Of a stretch of 64,000 bases of DNA, positions 52,019-61,071 are shown piece after piece. The stretch spans positions 94,564 through 158,563 of the forward strand of contig NZ_BPQQ01000040.1 in the NCBI RefSeq assembly GCF_022179325.1. The letters are read 5' to 3'. Numbering within the stretch: the first letter of the stretch is position 1; every line of letters begins with the position of its first letter. The DNA comes from Methylobacterium isbiliense (lineage in GTDB: Bacteria; Pseudomonadota; Alphaproteobacteria; Rhizobiales; Beijerinckiaceae). Both the position numbers and the translations under genes were made by a program. Below the pieces are notes generated by a model, which did not search any database, was not told where the DNA came from, and saw only the letters and a program-made list of their open reading frames with translations.

Positions 52019-52954
52019 TCAGGCCGCGTCCTGCGGCAGGGCCTTGCGCGCCCGCACCAGCCGGGCGAGGGCCGCGTGCCGGAAGTGGTGCGGCGGCAGG
52101 CGCGCCATGAAACGCTCCGCGAATTCGCCGATCACCACGTCGGGCCGCACCGCGGCGACGTAATCCCAGTCGATCCCGGGCGACCACAGGAAGTGCACTT
52201 CCCGGAAGGTCTCGGCCAGGAGCCCCGTGAGCATGCCGCTGTAGACCTCGAAGCGGAAATGCGAGCAGGAATCCCCGAACAGGACGATGCGGCGCGGGTC
52301 GGCGTCGGGCGCGTCGTTGCGGAACACCACGTGGGTGCCGAGGTGCAACTCGCCGATGCGGCCCTCCGCCTCGAAGTCCCGCACGAGGTCGCTCGCATAG
52401 GCGCGCACCGCGTGGCGCTGGAGCGCGTGCGGGGTGAAGGGCTCGGTGCGGGGCGGCGCCATCTTCACGCCGAGGTCGCCGCAGAGTTCGCCCTGCGGCA
52501 GCGGGCGGCCCTCGCGCAACTCCTCCCGTGCCGTCGCGCCGAGCCGCCGGCACAGCGCCTCGTAGGCGATGAAGCAGCCCTCGTGCGTCCAGTGCGTGTC
52601 GGTGCGGAAATAGAGGTCCTGCGTGCGGCGCTTCGCCCGCAGGGGCTCCACGAGGTCGACGAGGGACGCGGCCGCGCCCGAGCCGCGCAGCCAGCGACGC
52701 AGGCGCGTGGCCGGCGCCGCCCCGACGTCGACGGAAAGCCCACCGGTCCGGTCGTCGTAGATGGTGAGCTTCTCGGGCACCACGACGTGCAGGTAGCGCA
52801 GGCCGAGCCGGCGGCAGCGGTCGGCGCGCCGCACCACCTCGCGGCGCCAGCGCCAGTCGTGCGGCCAAGTGCGCCAGGAGCGGGTGTACTGCGCCAGCAC
52901 GTCGTTGCTGCCCCCGACGAGGAACAGCCACCCGTCCTGCCCCACATGCACCAT
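52019..52954 (-). CDS. AlgX/AlgJ-like SGNH O-acetyltransferase-family protein
   Basis: 311 residues. Seen: VGQDGWLFLVGGSNDVLAQY at the start, VVVPEKLTIYDDR near residue 57, FRTDTHWTHEGCFIAYEAL near residue 116 with the catalytic Asp-x-His, and VLFGDSCSHFRFEVYSGM near residue 220 with the nucleophile Ser in GDS. These are the catalytic elements of the polysaccharide acetyltransferases AlgX and AlgJ. There is no signal peptide or membrane helix and no MBOAT partner nearby, so location and substrate are unclear. It follows the PAS gene on the same strand after 55 bases. Confidence 0.8.
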   Translation of the reverse strand: MVHVGQDGWLFLVGGSNDVLAQYTRSWRTWPHDWRWRREVVRRADRCRRLGLRYLHVVVPEKLTIYDDRTGGLSVDVGAAPATRLRRWLRGSGAAASLVDLVEPLRAKRRTQDLYFRTDTHWTHEGCFIAYEALCRRLGATAREELREGRPLPQGELCGDLGVKMAPPRTEPFTPHALQRHAVRAYASDLVRDFEAEGRIGELHLGTHVVFRNDAPDADPRRIVLFGDSCSHFRFEVYSGMLTGLLAETFREVHFLWSPGIDWDYVAAVRPDVVIGEFAERFMARLPPHHFRHAALARLVRARKALPQDAA

Positions 52955-53009
52955 CCCGCGCCCCGCCTCCGGCTCAAGGGCGGCTCACTCGCCCGGAGCC
53001 GTCACCGGG

Positions 53010-54170
53010 TCAAGACCACGCGGGCAGGTGTCCGACGTAGCGGCTGGTCACGTCCGCGGCGACGCCGATCATGCGCTCGTCCGCCCCGGCGGCCCGCATC
53101 AGACGCCCGCGGGCCGAGATCCAGCGCCGCCGTCCGTCCGGGCTGGTGATGCGGTAGACGACGTCGTAGGGCGCCTCCCCCCGCAGCGCCCGCTCCAGGG
53201 CGGCGAGCACCCCCGGCTTGTCCTCCGGGTGGATCAGGGTGGCCAAGTCCTCCAGCGCTCCCTCGCAGCCGCCGAACAGCTCCGCCGCGTTCGGCGAGCA
53301 GGTGACGAAGCGGGTCGGCAGATCGATCTCCCAGGTCACGAGGCCGGCGGCCTCCACGGCGAGGCGCAGGCGCTCCTCGCTCGTGCGCTGGGCCTCCTCG
53401 GCCACCACCCGCTCGTGGATGTCCGAGACGGTGCCGACCCATTCCCGCACGGTGCCGTCCGGGTTCTCGAGCGGCACGCCGCGCGACAGCATCCAGCGAT
53501 AGCCGCCGTCCTGGTGGAGGACCCGGTAGGAGACCTCGATCGGCTCGGCGGTGCGGCAGGCCTCCGCCCAGACCTGGGCGGTCCGGGCCCGGTCGTCCGG
53601 ATGCAGGGCGGCGAGCCAGCCCGATTCCCGCATCTCCTCCTCGGATTGCCCGGTGCGCGCGGTCCAGCCGAAGCTCTGGGCGATCCCGCCGTCGGGCGTC
53701 GCCCGCCACTCGATCGCCGCGCTCGCCTCCACGAGGGCGCGGTAGCGCTGCTCGCTCTCGCGCAGCAGGCCGGCCGCGACATCGGTGAGGCCCGGCGACG
53801 GGCTGGCCGGGTAGGCCGGGGACGGGCCGGCCCTGCGCACGAAGTTCGGCTCGTAGCGGCCGAGGGGAAGCTCGATGCGCACCGCGACCGGGCAGGCCGG
53901 ATCGGCATAGATCTGCTGGAGCACCTGCCGCAGGCGCCGGGCCTCCACGCGCACGATCGCGTCCGTCGCCGGGTCGAAGCTCGGCGCCCGCTTCAGCGCG
54001 TCGGTGGCGATCGTGTACGATTTCAGCAGGCTGCCCCGCCCCGCGAGGCTCTCGCGGACCACGTAGGACAGGAAGGCCGACAATTGCGGCGACTTCTTCA
54101 ACTGGGGCTGGTCCAGCAGCTGGTCGAGCGCGGCGTAGATGGTCTCCGATCCGATCGCTTCTCGTTCCAT
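53010..54170 (-). CDS. Double PAS sensor protein with N-terminal helical DNA-binding-like domain, no output domain
   Basis: 386 residues. Residues 1-115 carry the block FLSYVVRESLAGRGSLLKSY, then DALKRAPSFDPATDAIVRVEARRLRQVL (in parts), a domain often seen at the N-terminus of cyclase or TPR proteins. Two PAS_3-type domains follow: about 138-255 (HPDDRARTAQVW, YRVLHQDGGYRWMLSRG) and 265-378 (HPEDKPGVLAAL, YRITSPDGRRRWISARG). There is no kinase, GGDEF, EAL or cyclase domain. It may signal by direct contact or by its N-terminal domain. It lies downstream of a broken response regulator gene. Confidence 0.85.
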   Translation of the reverse strand: MEREAIGSETIYAALDQLLDQPQLKKSPQLSAFLSYVVRESLAGRGSLLKSYTIATDALKRAPSFDPATDAIVRVEARRLRQVLQQIYADPACPVAVRIELPLGRYEPNFVRRAGPSPAYPASPSPGLTDVAAGLLRESEQRYRALVEASAAIEWRATPDGGIAQSFGWTARTGQSEEEMRESGWLAALHPDDRARTAQVWAEACRTAEPIEVSYRVLHQDGGYRWMLSRGVPLENPDGTVREWVGTVSDIHERVVAEEAQRTSEERLRLAVEAAGLVTWEIDLPTRFVTCSPNAAELFGGCEGALEDLATLIHPEDKPGVLAALERALRGEAPYDVVYRITSPDGRRRWISARGRLMRAAGADERMIGVAADVTSRYVGHLPAWS

Positions 54171-54351
54171 CGCGCCGGTCTACTCGCCTCCACCCCGCGG
54201 CCGAGCGTCCGGCGATGGCGCACCGCCGGCCTCCGAAGCCCAATGCGTTATCGTACACCCGACCGCATGGCGGCAACAGGTATGCAAAAGTCTCGGGGCG
54301 GAACGGTCGCGCCATTTCATGCAGATCCAGCCGGTCTGTTTGCCGCAGGGA

Positions 54352-54370
54352 CAAGACAGTCCATGTCTTG
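54352..54370. promoter_or_regulatory. Inverted repeat upstream of the PAS gene
   Basis: CAAGACA-GTCCA-TGTCTTG: 7-bp perfect arms around 5 bases, 182 bases before the PAS ATG and 72 bases after the response regulator stop. It could be a regulator site or a short terminator-like hairpin for the response regulator transcript. Confidence 0.4.
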
Positions 54371-54441
54371 ATTGCTGCAAGCCTAGACCCGGCACCCTGC
54401 GTTCATGGCATGTCCGGACCGCACGGAACCCTAGGGCGCGA

Positions 54442-55135
54442 TCAGCCGGCGAGAAGCCGGGCGCCCACCACCGCGGCGGCGGCGCGGTTCTGCACGCCGA
54501 GGCCGCGCAGCAGCGCCGCGATGTGCACCTTGACGGTCCCTTCGCCGAGCTGCAGCTGGCGGGCGATCTCCTTGTTCGACTTGCCCTCGACGAGGAGCGA
54601 GAGGACGTCGCGCTGGCGCGGGGTCAGCTCCACGACGCGGCTCGACCGCGGCATCTCGCCGCCCTCGAACCCCGTGCGGCGCTCGACGGCCGGCATCCGG
54701 GCCGGCGCAGGCTCGTTGAGGATCGCCAGGGAGGGGGGGCACGTAGATCTGCCCCTCCAGGATCATGCCGATCGCCCGGGTCAGTTCGGACGAGCCGAGG
54801 CCCTTGGGCACGTAGCCGTGCACGCCGACCTCAAGGGCGGCCAGGATCTTGTGGCGCTCGCTCGAACCCGAAACCACCGCCACCGTCACCCAGGGAAAGC
54901 ATTCCCGCACGGCGCTCAGGCTGCCGGGGCCCTCCATGCCGGGCATGGCGAGATCGAACAGCGCCAGCGAGATGCCGTTCGCGCGCTGCGCCAGCTGGTC
55001 GAGGGCCGCATCAAGGGAGCCCGTCTCGACCACCTCCCGGAAACCGAAGTTGCGGCCGAGGATCGCCGTCATGGCCAGCCGGAAAAACTCGTCGTCATCC
55101 GCGATCAAGGCGGCACGCGCCGTCTGCTGATCCAT
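54442..55135 (-). pseudogene. NarL/FixJ-type response regulator split by a +1 base in a G7 run
   Basis: The receiver domain reads from ATG 55135 for 134 residues: acidic pocket ADDDE at 12-16, phospho-acceptor Asp61 in LALFDLAMPG, switch Ser89, Lys111 in GYVPKG. It runs out of frame in seven G at 54733-54739 (minus strand C7). The LuxR-type output domain continues in another frame to the stop at 54442: ELTPRQRDVLSLLVEGKSNK, then EIARQLQLGEGTVKVHIAALL. Removing one base restores a protein of about 230 residues. Possible causes: mutation, sequencing error, slippage or phase variation. It is a response regulator without an adjacent kinase. Confidence 0.85.
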
Positions 55136-55229
55136 GCCGCCCGCCCGGTGAAACACTCAACTGCCTTGAATTTAGGAGGAGCCCGGGGGCGGCGTCCACT
55201 GTTTCCGCAGAGGCCGATCGCCGGGCGCG

Positions 55230-55691
55230 TCAGTCTCCGGGCCGCCCGAACGCCTCGCCGAAACCCGGCGAGGCGATCTCGTCGACGAGGGCGCGCAGCT
55301 GCGCCGCCTTCTCCCGGCCGAACACGGCCTCGAAGCGCAGCTGCGCCTCGCGCCAGCGTGCCGCCGCCGCGCGCAGGCGCGTCCGCCCGGCCTCGGTCAG
55401 CGCGACGCGGCGCTGGCGCCGGTCGCGCGCGTCCACCGCGAGCGTGACGAGGCCGTCCCGTGCGAGCGGCTTCAGCGTGTGGCCCAGCGCCGACAGGTCC
55501 ATCACCATCGCCTCGGCGAGTTCCCCCATGGTCGGCGTGCCGAGATCCCGCAGCTGCACGAGCAGGCCGAACTGCGTCGCGCGCAGGCCGGAGGGCGCGA
55601 TGGCGTCGTCGTAGAGCTGGCTCAGCCGCCGCGTCGCCCGCCGCAGGCCGGCATTGCTGCAACGGCCCGGCCTCTCGCCCGTCTCGCTCAC
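55230..55691 (-). CDS. MarR-family regulator
   Basis: 153 residues. Seen: LRRATRRLSQLYDDAIAPSG near residues 16-35, LRATQFGLLVQLRDLGTPTM (20 residues), the winged helix with GELAEAMVMDLSALGHTLKPLARDGLV (in parts), the wing DARDRRQRRVALTEAGR, then the dimer helices. GTG 55691 is the likely start, with AGGGAAG upstream. Divergent from a MATE exporter with a 22-bp inverted repeat between: the standard layout for a repressor of drug efflux, relieved by a small ligand (inference). Confidence 0.9.
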   Translation of the reverse strand: MSETGERPGRCSNAGLRRATRRLSQLYDDAIAPSGLRATQFGLLVQLRDLGTPTMGELAEAMVMDLSALGHTLKPLARDGLVTLAVDARDRRQRRVALTEAGRTRLRAAAARWREAQLRFEAVFGREKAAQLRALVDEIASPGFGEAFGRPGD

Positions 55692-55757
55692 CCGTGCTTC
55701 CCTCTCATGCGCGAGGCCCGCAGGCCGCATGGCTCGGCCGGGCTCCGGCCCTTGACG

Positions 55758-55779
55758 ATTGCTGGCATATGCCATCAAT
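55758..55779. promoter_or_regulatory. 22-bp inverted repeat, predicted MarR operator
   Basis: Half-sites ATTGCTGGCAT and ATGCCATCAAT, complementary at 10 of 11 positions, with perfect core TGGCATATGCCA at 55763-55774. TTGACG, a good -35 box for the plus-strand exporter gene, lies directly upstream at 55752-55757, so the operator fills the spacer of that promoter. Confidence 0.75.
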
Positions 55780-55836
55780 TCTCTCGCAAGGCCGTCCGGC
55801 ACCATGCCGCTCCACCCGGCCTGCGTCGAGGCCCGC

Positions 55837-57234
55837 ATGACCGATCGTCTGGACGACCGCACCCGCCGCCTGCTCCGGGATCCGATCGGTCCGACGCTCG
55901 TGCGTCTGGCCGTCCCCACCATGCTGGTCATGACCGTCCAGGCGGCGGTCGGGCTGATCGAGACCGCCTTCGTGGGACGGCTCGGCACCGATGCTCTCGC
56001 CGGAATGGCGCTGGTCTTCCCGCTGCTGATGGTGGTGCAGATGATCTCGGCCGGGGCGGTCGGGGGCGGCATGCTCTCGGCGGTGGCCCGTGCGCTCGGG
56101 GCGGGGCGGCGCGCTGAGGCCGAGGCGGTGGCGTGGCACGCCGCGCTCCTCGGACTCGGCTTCGGCCTCCTGACCACGGCCCTGTTCCTGCCGTTCGGGC
56201 CGGCGCTCTACGCCGCGATGGGCGCGGACGGCGCGGTGCTCGCCGCGGCCACGGCCTATGGCGGGGTCGTGTTCGCCGGGGCGGTGCTGATCTGGCTGTT
56301 CAACGCGCTCGCGGCGGTGATTCGCGGCACGGGCAACATGACGCTGCCGGCCGTGGTCACCTGCGCGGGGGCGGTGCTGCTCGTCCCGCTCTCGCCGGTG
56401 CTGATCTTCGGCCTCGGGCCGCTGCCGGGCCTCGGCATCATCGGGGGCGGGGTCGCGGTCCTGGCCTACTACGCGGCCGGCACCGCTGTGTTCATCCGCC
56501 ACCTCTGGGCCGGGGAGGGGATCCTGCGCCTGGGCCGCCGGCCGCCGGCCCCGGCCTGGGGGCCGACCCGCGAGATCCTGCGGGTCGGCGCCGCCTCCGC
56601 GCTGGTGAGCCTGACGACCAACATCACCATCGCGGCCGCCACCGCCTTCGCGGCGAGCGCCGGGCCGGCCGCGGTGGCGGGCTACGGCACGGGCGCGCGG
56701 CTGGAATACCTGCTCGTGCCGCTGGTCTTCGGCCTCGGCGCGCCGATCTCCGCCATGGTCGGGACCAGCATCGGGGCGGGCGAGCACGCCCGGGCGCTGC
56801 GCGTCGCCTGGACCGGCGCGGCGATCGCCGCGGGCATCACCGAGGCCATCGGCCTCGGTGCCGCGCTCGCGCCCGCCGCCTTCCTGGGCCTGTTCGGGGC
56901 GGAGGCCGGCATGCTGGAGACGGGGGGGCGCTACCTGCGGATCGTCGGCCCGTTCTACGGCTTCGCCGGGCTCGGCCTCGCGCTCTACTTCGCCGCGCAA
57001 GGGGCCGGGCGCGTCGGCTGGCCCCTGGTCGCGGGCCTGACGCGGCTCGCCGTCTCGGTGGGCGGCGGCTGGCTGGCGCTGCGCGTCGGCCTGGGCCTCG
57101 ACGGCGTGTTCCTGGCGCTCGCCCTCGGCCTCGCCGCGCTGGGCACGATCAACGCCGCCGCGGTGGCGGCCGGCGTCTGGTTCCGCGTGCGCCCCGTCCC
57201 GGCCCCCGCCCTCGCGGCCGGCCCCGGAGAATGA
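55837..57234 (+). CDS. MATE-family efflux transporter
   Basis: 465 residues, twelve hydrophobic segments in two similar halves. Seen: RLAVPTMLVMTVQAAVGLIE (20 residues) with the helix 1 start, FVGRLGTDALAGMALVFPL near residue 48, VIRGTGNMTLP, and the second half starting ILRVGAASALVSLTTN with GTGARLEYLLVPL and GTSIGAGEHARA. By family it exports cationic drugs or metabolites using H+ or Na+. ATG 55837 has GAGG five bases upstream; ATG 55804 is an alternative. Its promoter overlaps the MarR operator. Confidence 0.92.
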   Translation: MTDRLDDRTRRLLRDPIGPTLVRLAVPTMLVMTVQAAVGLIETAFVGRLGTDALAGMALVFPLLMVVQMISAGAVGGGMLSAVARALGAGRRAEAEAVAWHAALLGLGFGLLTTALFLPFGPALYAAMGADGAVLAAATAYGGVVFAGAVLIWLFNALAAVIRGTGNMTLPAVVTCAGAVLLVPLSPVLIFGLGPLPGLGIIGGGVAVLAYYAAGTAVFIRHLWAGEGILRLGRRPPAPAWGPTREILRVGAASALVSLTTNITIAAATAFAASAGPAAVAGYGTGARLEYLLVPLVFGLGAPISAMVGTSIGAGEHARALRVAWTGAAIAAGITEAIGLGAALAPAAFLGLFGAEAGMLETGGRYLRIVGPFYGFAGLGLALYFAAQGAGRVGWPLVAGLTRLAVSVGGGWLALRVGLGLDGVFLALALGLAALGTINAAAVAAGVWFRVRPVPAPALAAGPGE

Positions 57235-57238
57235 GCCG

Positions 57239-57697
57239 ATGACCCCCCTCTACTTCGAGGACCTCGCGCCCGGACAGGTGCACCGCTCGGGCGAACTCGC
57301 GGTCACCGCCGAGGCGATCAAGCGCTTCGCGGCCGAGTACGACCCGCAGCCCTTCCACCTCGACGAGGCGCGGGCGGCCGCCTCGTTCTTCGGCGGGCTC
57401 GCGGCGAGCGGCTGGCACACGGCGGCGCTGACCATGCGCCTGCTCGTCGAGAGCGGACTGCCGCTCGCGGGCGGCATCATCGGCGCGGGGATGGACGAGC
57501 TGCGCTGGCCGCGTCCGCTGCGCCCCGGCGACACGATCCGACTGGAGAGCGAGGTGCTGGAGCTGCGCCCCTCCCGCTCGCGCCCGATGCAGGGCCTCGC
57601 CAAGGTGCGCACCACCACCCTCAACCAGGACGGCGCGCCCGTGCAGGTGCTGGTGGCCAACCTCGTGGTGATGCGGCGCGAGCCGGGCGGGGCATGA
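57239..57697 (+). CDS. MaoC-like dehydratase, second copy
   Basis: 152 residues, hot-dog fold. Seen: YFEDLAPGQVHRSGELAVT at the start, FAAEYDPQPFHLDEARAAAS (20 residues) near residue 29 with the Asp-x4-His hydratase pattern, SGWHTAALTMRL and GMDELRWPRPLRPGDTIRLE (20 residues). Unlike the copy at 28213, it has the longer PGD-type segment of acyl dehydratases. It starts 4 bases after the MATE stop, so it may be co-transcribed with the exporter and under MarR control. Confidence 0.9.
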   Translation: MTPLYFEDLAPGQVHRSGELAVTAEAIKRFAAEYDPQPFHLDEARAAASFFGGLAASGWHTAALTMRLLVESGLPLAGGIIGAGMDELRWPRPLRPGDTIRLESEVLELRPSRSRPMQGLAKVRTTTLNQDGAPVQVLVANLVVMRREPGGA

Positions 57698-57805
57698 GCC
57701 GAACGCCCGCGCCGGCCCCTCTTCCGGCGGGTCCCGGCCCCGTTGAAAAGCGCGGCCGGACTTCGCATATCGCCGCCGTCATCACCGAGAGGGAGTGGAT
57801 CGGAC

Positions 57806-59641
57806 GTGAGCGAGACTCTGGAACGGCATGCCTTCGGGGCAGAGGTCGGGCGCCTCCTGGATCTCGTCGTGCACGCGCTCTACTCGGAGCGCGAGATCTT
57901 CCTGCGCGAACTCGTCGCCAACGCGGCGGATGCGGTCGACCGGCGGCGCTTCGCGGCGCTCACCGAGCCGGCGCTCGCCCTGCCGGCCGAGGCCAAGGTG
58001 CGCATCCGGCCCGACAAGGCGGCCCGCACCCTGACCGTCTCGGATCCCGGCATCGGCATGAGCAAGGAGGATCTGGCGCAGAACCTCGGCACCATCGCGC
58101 GCTCGGGCACCCGCGCCTTCAGCCAGTCGCTGGCGGACGCCAAGCCCGACGAGCGCCCGAGCCTGATCGGCCAGTTCGGCGTCGGCTTCTACTCGGCCTT
58201 CATGGTCGCCGACCGGGTCGAGGTGACCTCGCGCCGGGCCGGGACCGACGAGGCCTGGACCTGGGCCTCGGAAGGGCAGGGGGAGTACACGCTGGCCGGC
58301 GCCACCCGCGAGGAGCCCGGCACCGACATCGTCCTGCACATGAAGGCCGATGCCGACGAGTACCTGGAGCCGCTGCGTCTCGAGACCATCGTGCGCAAGT
58401 GGGCCGACCACATCACCGTGCCGATCACCCTCCTGCGCGACGGCGAGGAGGTGCCCGGCAACGAGGGCACCGCGCTGTGGCGCAAGCCGAAGCAGGAGAT
58501 CACCGAGGAGGCGTACACCGAGTTCTACCGCCACCTCACCCACAACTTCGACACCCCGTGGGCGACTTTGCACTGGCGGGCGGAGGGCGCCCTCGACTTC
58601 TCGGCGCTGCTGTTCATCCCGGCGATGAAGCCCTTCCTCGCCGTCGAGGAGGAGCGCGAGAGCCGGGTGAGGCTGCACGTGCGGCGCATGTTCATCACCG
58701 ACGAGGCAGGCCTCCTGCCCTCCTGGCTGCGCTTCGTGCAGGGCGTGGTCGACACCGAGGACCTGCCGCTCAACGTTTCGCGCGAGATGCTGCAGGCGAC
58801 GCCGGTGCTGGCGCGCATCCGCCGCGCGGTGACCGCCAAGGTGCTCTCGGAGCTGAAGTCGCGCGCCAAGGACGCGGAGGCCTACGCGCCCTTCTGGCAG
58901 GCCTTCGGGCCGGTGCTGAAGGAGGGCATCTGGGAGGCGGCCGAGCACCGCGACGAGGTCGCGGGGCTCCTGCGCTTCCGCTCCTCGGCGGTCGAGGGCT
59001 GGACCTCCTTCGCCGACTACGTCGCGCGCATGAAGCCGAACCAGGAGGCGATCTACATCCTGGTCGGGGACGACACGGCGGCGCTGGCGCACTCGGCCCA
59101 GATCGAGGGTTTCCGCGCCCGCGGGCTCGAAGTGCTGCTGCTCTCCGACCACGTCGACGCCTTCTGGCCCGAGCGCCTCGACAAATTCGACGGCAAGCCG
59201 ATCCGCAGCATCACGCAGGGCTCGGACGACCTCTCGGCCTTCGCGCCGGAGGGCGAGGCGGCGGGCGAGGCCGCGGACCTCACCGAGTTGCTGCCGAAGC
59301 TCAAGGAGATCCTGAAGGACGACGTCGCCGACGTGCGGGCGAGCCAGCGGCTGGTGGAGAGCGCGGTGCTGCTCTCGGCCTCCTCGGGCGGGCCGGACCT
59401 GCAGATGCAGCGCCTGCTGCGCCGGGCCGGCCGCGGCTTCGGCGCGGGGCTGCCCGTGCTCGAACTCAACCCGCGCCACGCGCTGGTGCGCCGCCTCGCC
59501 GAGCAGGCGCGGGAGGGCCGCGACCTCGCGGAGGCGGCCCACACCCTCCTCGACCTCGGCCACGTGCAGGGCGGCGACCCGCCGCGCGATCCCGTCGCCT
59601 TCGCGCGCCGCGTCGCGGCCGCGCTCGCCGCGCAGGGGTAG
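57806..59641 (+). CDS. htpG: Molecular chaperone HtpG (Hsp90)
   Basis: 611 residues, normal for HtpG. ATP-driven chaperone dimer of the cytoplasm. Seen: GHKL ATPase motifs [15 protein letters not shown] near residue 33, [13 protein letters not shown] near residue 79, and [19 protein letters not shown] near residue 120; middle domain [19 protein letters not shown] (19 residues) near residue 318 with the catalytic Arg region; C-terminal dimerisation part from about 500. The start is GTG 57806 with AGGGAG upstream. A strong hairpin follows at 59664. Confidence 0.95.
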   Translation: MSETLERHAFGAEVGRLLDLVVHALYSEREIFLRELVANAADAVDRRRFAALTEPALALPAEAKVRIRPDKAARTLTVSDPGIGMSKEDLAQNLGTIARSGTRAFSQSLADAKPDERPSLIGQFGVGFYSAFMVADRVEVTSRRAGTDEAWTWASEGQGEYTLAGATREEPGTDIVLHMKADADEYLEPLRLETIVRKWADHITVPITLLRDGEEVPGNEGTALWRKPKQEITEEAYTEFYRHLTHNFDTPWATLHWRAEGALDFSALLFIPAMKPFLAVEEERESRVRLHVRRMFITDEAGLLPSWLRFVQGVVDTEDLPLNVSREMLQATPVLARIRRAVTAKVLSELKSRAKDAEAYAPFWQAFGPVLKEGIWEAAEHRDEVAGLLRFRSSAVEGWTSFADYVARMKPNQEAIYILVGDDTAALAHSAQIEGFRARGLEVLLLSDHVDAFWPERLDKFDGKPIRSITQGSDDLSAFAPEGEAAGEAADLTELLPKLKEILKDDVADVRASQRLVESAVLLSASSGGPDLQMQRLLRRAGRGFGAGLPVLELNPRHALVRRLAEQAREGRDLAEAAHTLLDLGHVQGGDPPRDPVAFARRVAAALAAQG

Positions 59642-59663
59642 GATCCCGCCGCCCCGCCGCGTC

Positions 59664-59690
59664 GGGGAGACGCCGGACCGGCGCCTCCCC
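59664..59690 (+). terminator. Terminator-like hairpin after htpG
   Basis: GGGGAGACGCCGG (59664-59676), one-base loop, CCGGCGCCTCCCC (59678-59690): 12 of 13 positions pair. It starts 22 bases after the htpG stop. A short T-containing stretch follows (GGTTTACC). It would insulate ftsW from htpG. Confidence 0.6.
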
Positions 59691-59807
59691 GGCAACGGTC
59701 GGTTTACCATTCCGGCCGATGCTCCGGGGGAGTCATGCCCCCGCATCCTCGCGGGACGCGCCCGCGTGCCGGGCGCGCCGCGTCGGCGGCAGCGAGGATC
59801 CGAAATC

Positions 59808-60947
59808 ATGATGTCCCGCGCGGAACGCTCGCATCTCGGCGATTGGTGGTGGACCGTCGACCGCGGGTTGCTCGCCGGCCTCGCCGGCCTGATGACCGTC
59901 GGCCTCGTCTTCCTGATGGCGGGCGGTCCGCCGGTGGCCGAGCGGCTCGGCCTGCCCACCTTCCACTTCCTCAACCGGCAGGTCGTCTACCTCGTCCCGA
60001 CGGTGGCCCTGATCCTGGCGGTGTCGTTCCTGTCGCTGCGCCACGTGCGGCGGCTCGCCCTCGTCACCTACCTCGCCGGCGTCGCGCTCTGCGTGCTCGC
60101 CATCAAGTACGGGCCGGAGATCAAGGGCGCGCATCGCTGGGTGCAGTTCGGCTCCTTCGGCGTGCAGCCCTCCGAGTTCGTGAAGCCGGCCTTCGTGATC
60201 CTGGCGGCCTGGGCCTTCGCCGAGGGGGCGCGGCGCCGGGACATGCCGGGCGGCGCGCTCGCGGTGCTGCTCCTGCCGGCGACCATCGTGCCGCTGATCC
60301 TGCAGCCCGATTTCGGCCAGACCATGCTGCTGACGATGGTGTGGTGCTGCATGGTGTTCGTGGCCGGCCTGCACTGGCTCTGGGTGGCGGGTCTCGGGGG
60401 GCTCGGCCTCCTCGGGGTCGGGGCGGCCTACGAGTTCCTGCCCCACGTGCGCGACCGCATCACCCGCTTCCTCGACAAGGATTCGGGCGACAACTTCCAG
60501 ACCTTCTGGTCGAAGGAATCCTTCAACGTCGGCGGCTGGCTCGGCACCGGGCCGGGCGAGGGCGTCGCCAAGCGCCATCTGCCGGACGCGCATACCGACT
60601 TCATCTTCTCGGTGGCGGGCGAGGAGTTCGGCGTCGTGGTCTGCATCGGCCTCGTGCTGCTCTTCGCCTTCATCGTGATGCGCGGCCTGATGCTGGCGCG
60701 GCGCAGCGAGGACATCTTCTGCCGGCTCGCCATCACGGGCCTCACCACGCTGTTCGGCCTGCAGGCCTGCATCAACATGGCGGTGAACGTGCGCCTGATG
60801 CCGGCCAAGGGCATGACGCTGCCCTTCGTCTCCTACGGCGGCTCGTCGCTGATCTCGCTCGCGCTCGGCATGGGCTTCCTGGTGGCGCTGACCCGCCGCC
60901 GCCCGCGCACCGCGCTCCTCAACCGCGACGAGGGGCTGGCGCGGTGA
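59808..60947 (+). CDS. ftsW: Septum peptidoglycan polymerase FtsW
   Basis: SEDS-family glycosyltransferase of 379 residues that polymerises lipid II at the septum with its partner penicillin-binding protein. Seen: ten membrane segments, KGAHRWVQFGSFGVQPSEFVK (in parts) near residue 105, LQPDFGQTMLLTMVW, AHTDFIFSVAGEEFG near residue 263 and MPAKGMTLPFVSYGGSSLI (19 residues) near residue 331. GAGGATCC lies before ATG 59808; ATG 59811 follows directly. In related genomes murD usually precedes it; here htpG does. Confidence 0.94.
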   Translation: MMSRAERSHLGDWWWTVDRGLLAGLAGLMTVGLVFLMAGGPPVAERLGLPTFHFLNRQVVYLVPTVALILAVSFLSLRHVRRLALVTYLAGVALCVLAIKYGPEIKGAHRWVQFGSFGVQPSEFVKPAFVILAAWAFAEGARRRDMPGGALAVLLLPATIVPLILQPDFGQTMLLTMVWCCMVFVAGLHWLWVAGLGGLGLLGVGAAYEFLPHVRDRITRFLDKDSGDNFQTFWSKESFNVGGWLGTGPGEGVAKRHLPDAHTDFIFSVAGEEFGVVVCIGLVLLFAFIVMRGLMLARRSEDIFCRLAITGLTTLFGLQACINMAVNVRLMPAKGMTLPFVSYGGSSLISLALGMGFLVALTRRRPRTALLNRDEGLAR

Positions 60948-60971
60948 TCCCGGGGTCAGGGGCCTTGAGGC

Positions 60972-61006
60972 CCTTGGCGGTCGCGGGGCGGCGCCCCGCG
61001 CCAAGG
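60972..61006. repeat. GC-rich inverted repeat between ftsW and murG
   Basis: CCTTGG (60972-60977) with CCAAGG (61001-61006) outside, and CGCGGGGCG (60982-60990) with CGCCCCGCG (60992-61000) inside. A stable hairpin in the 124-base ftsW-murG gap. It could lower read-through or be a dispersed repeat element. Confidence 0.55.
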
Positions 61007-61071
61007 CCGGGGGTGATCTTGCGGCCCATCCGTGACAGAGAGCGGCCGGAATCCGGAGACGTGAGCCCCGC

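Noticed and set aside
47889-52931. Minus-strand open frame of 1680 codons opposite pxpB, pxpC, the MFS exporter and the DoxX gene
   Set aside because: It is antisense to five well-supported genes, has repetitive Arg/Gly/Ala/Pro/His composition and no domain. GC-rich third positions leave long chance frames on the other strand.
57782-59974. Minus-strand frame of 730 codons opposite htpG
   Set aside because: Mirror of htpG codons, low-complexity composition and no motif. HtpG on the plus strand has complete family motifs.
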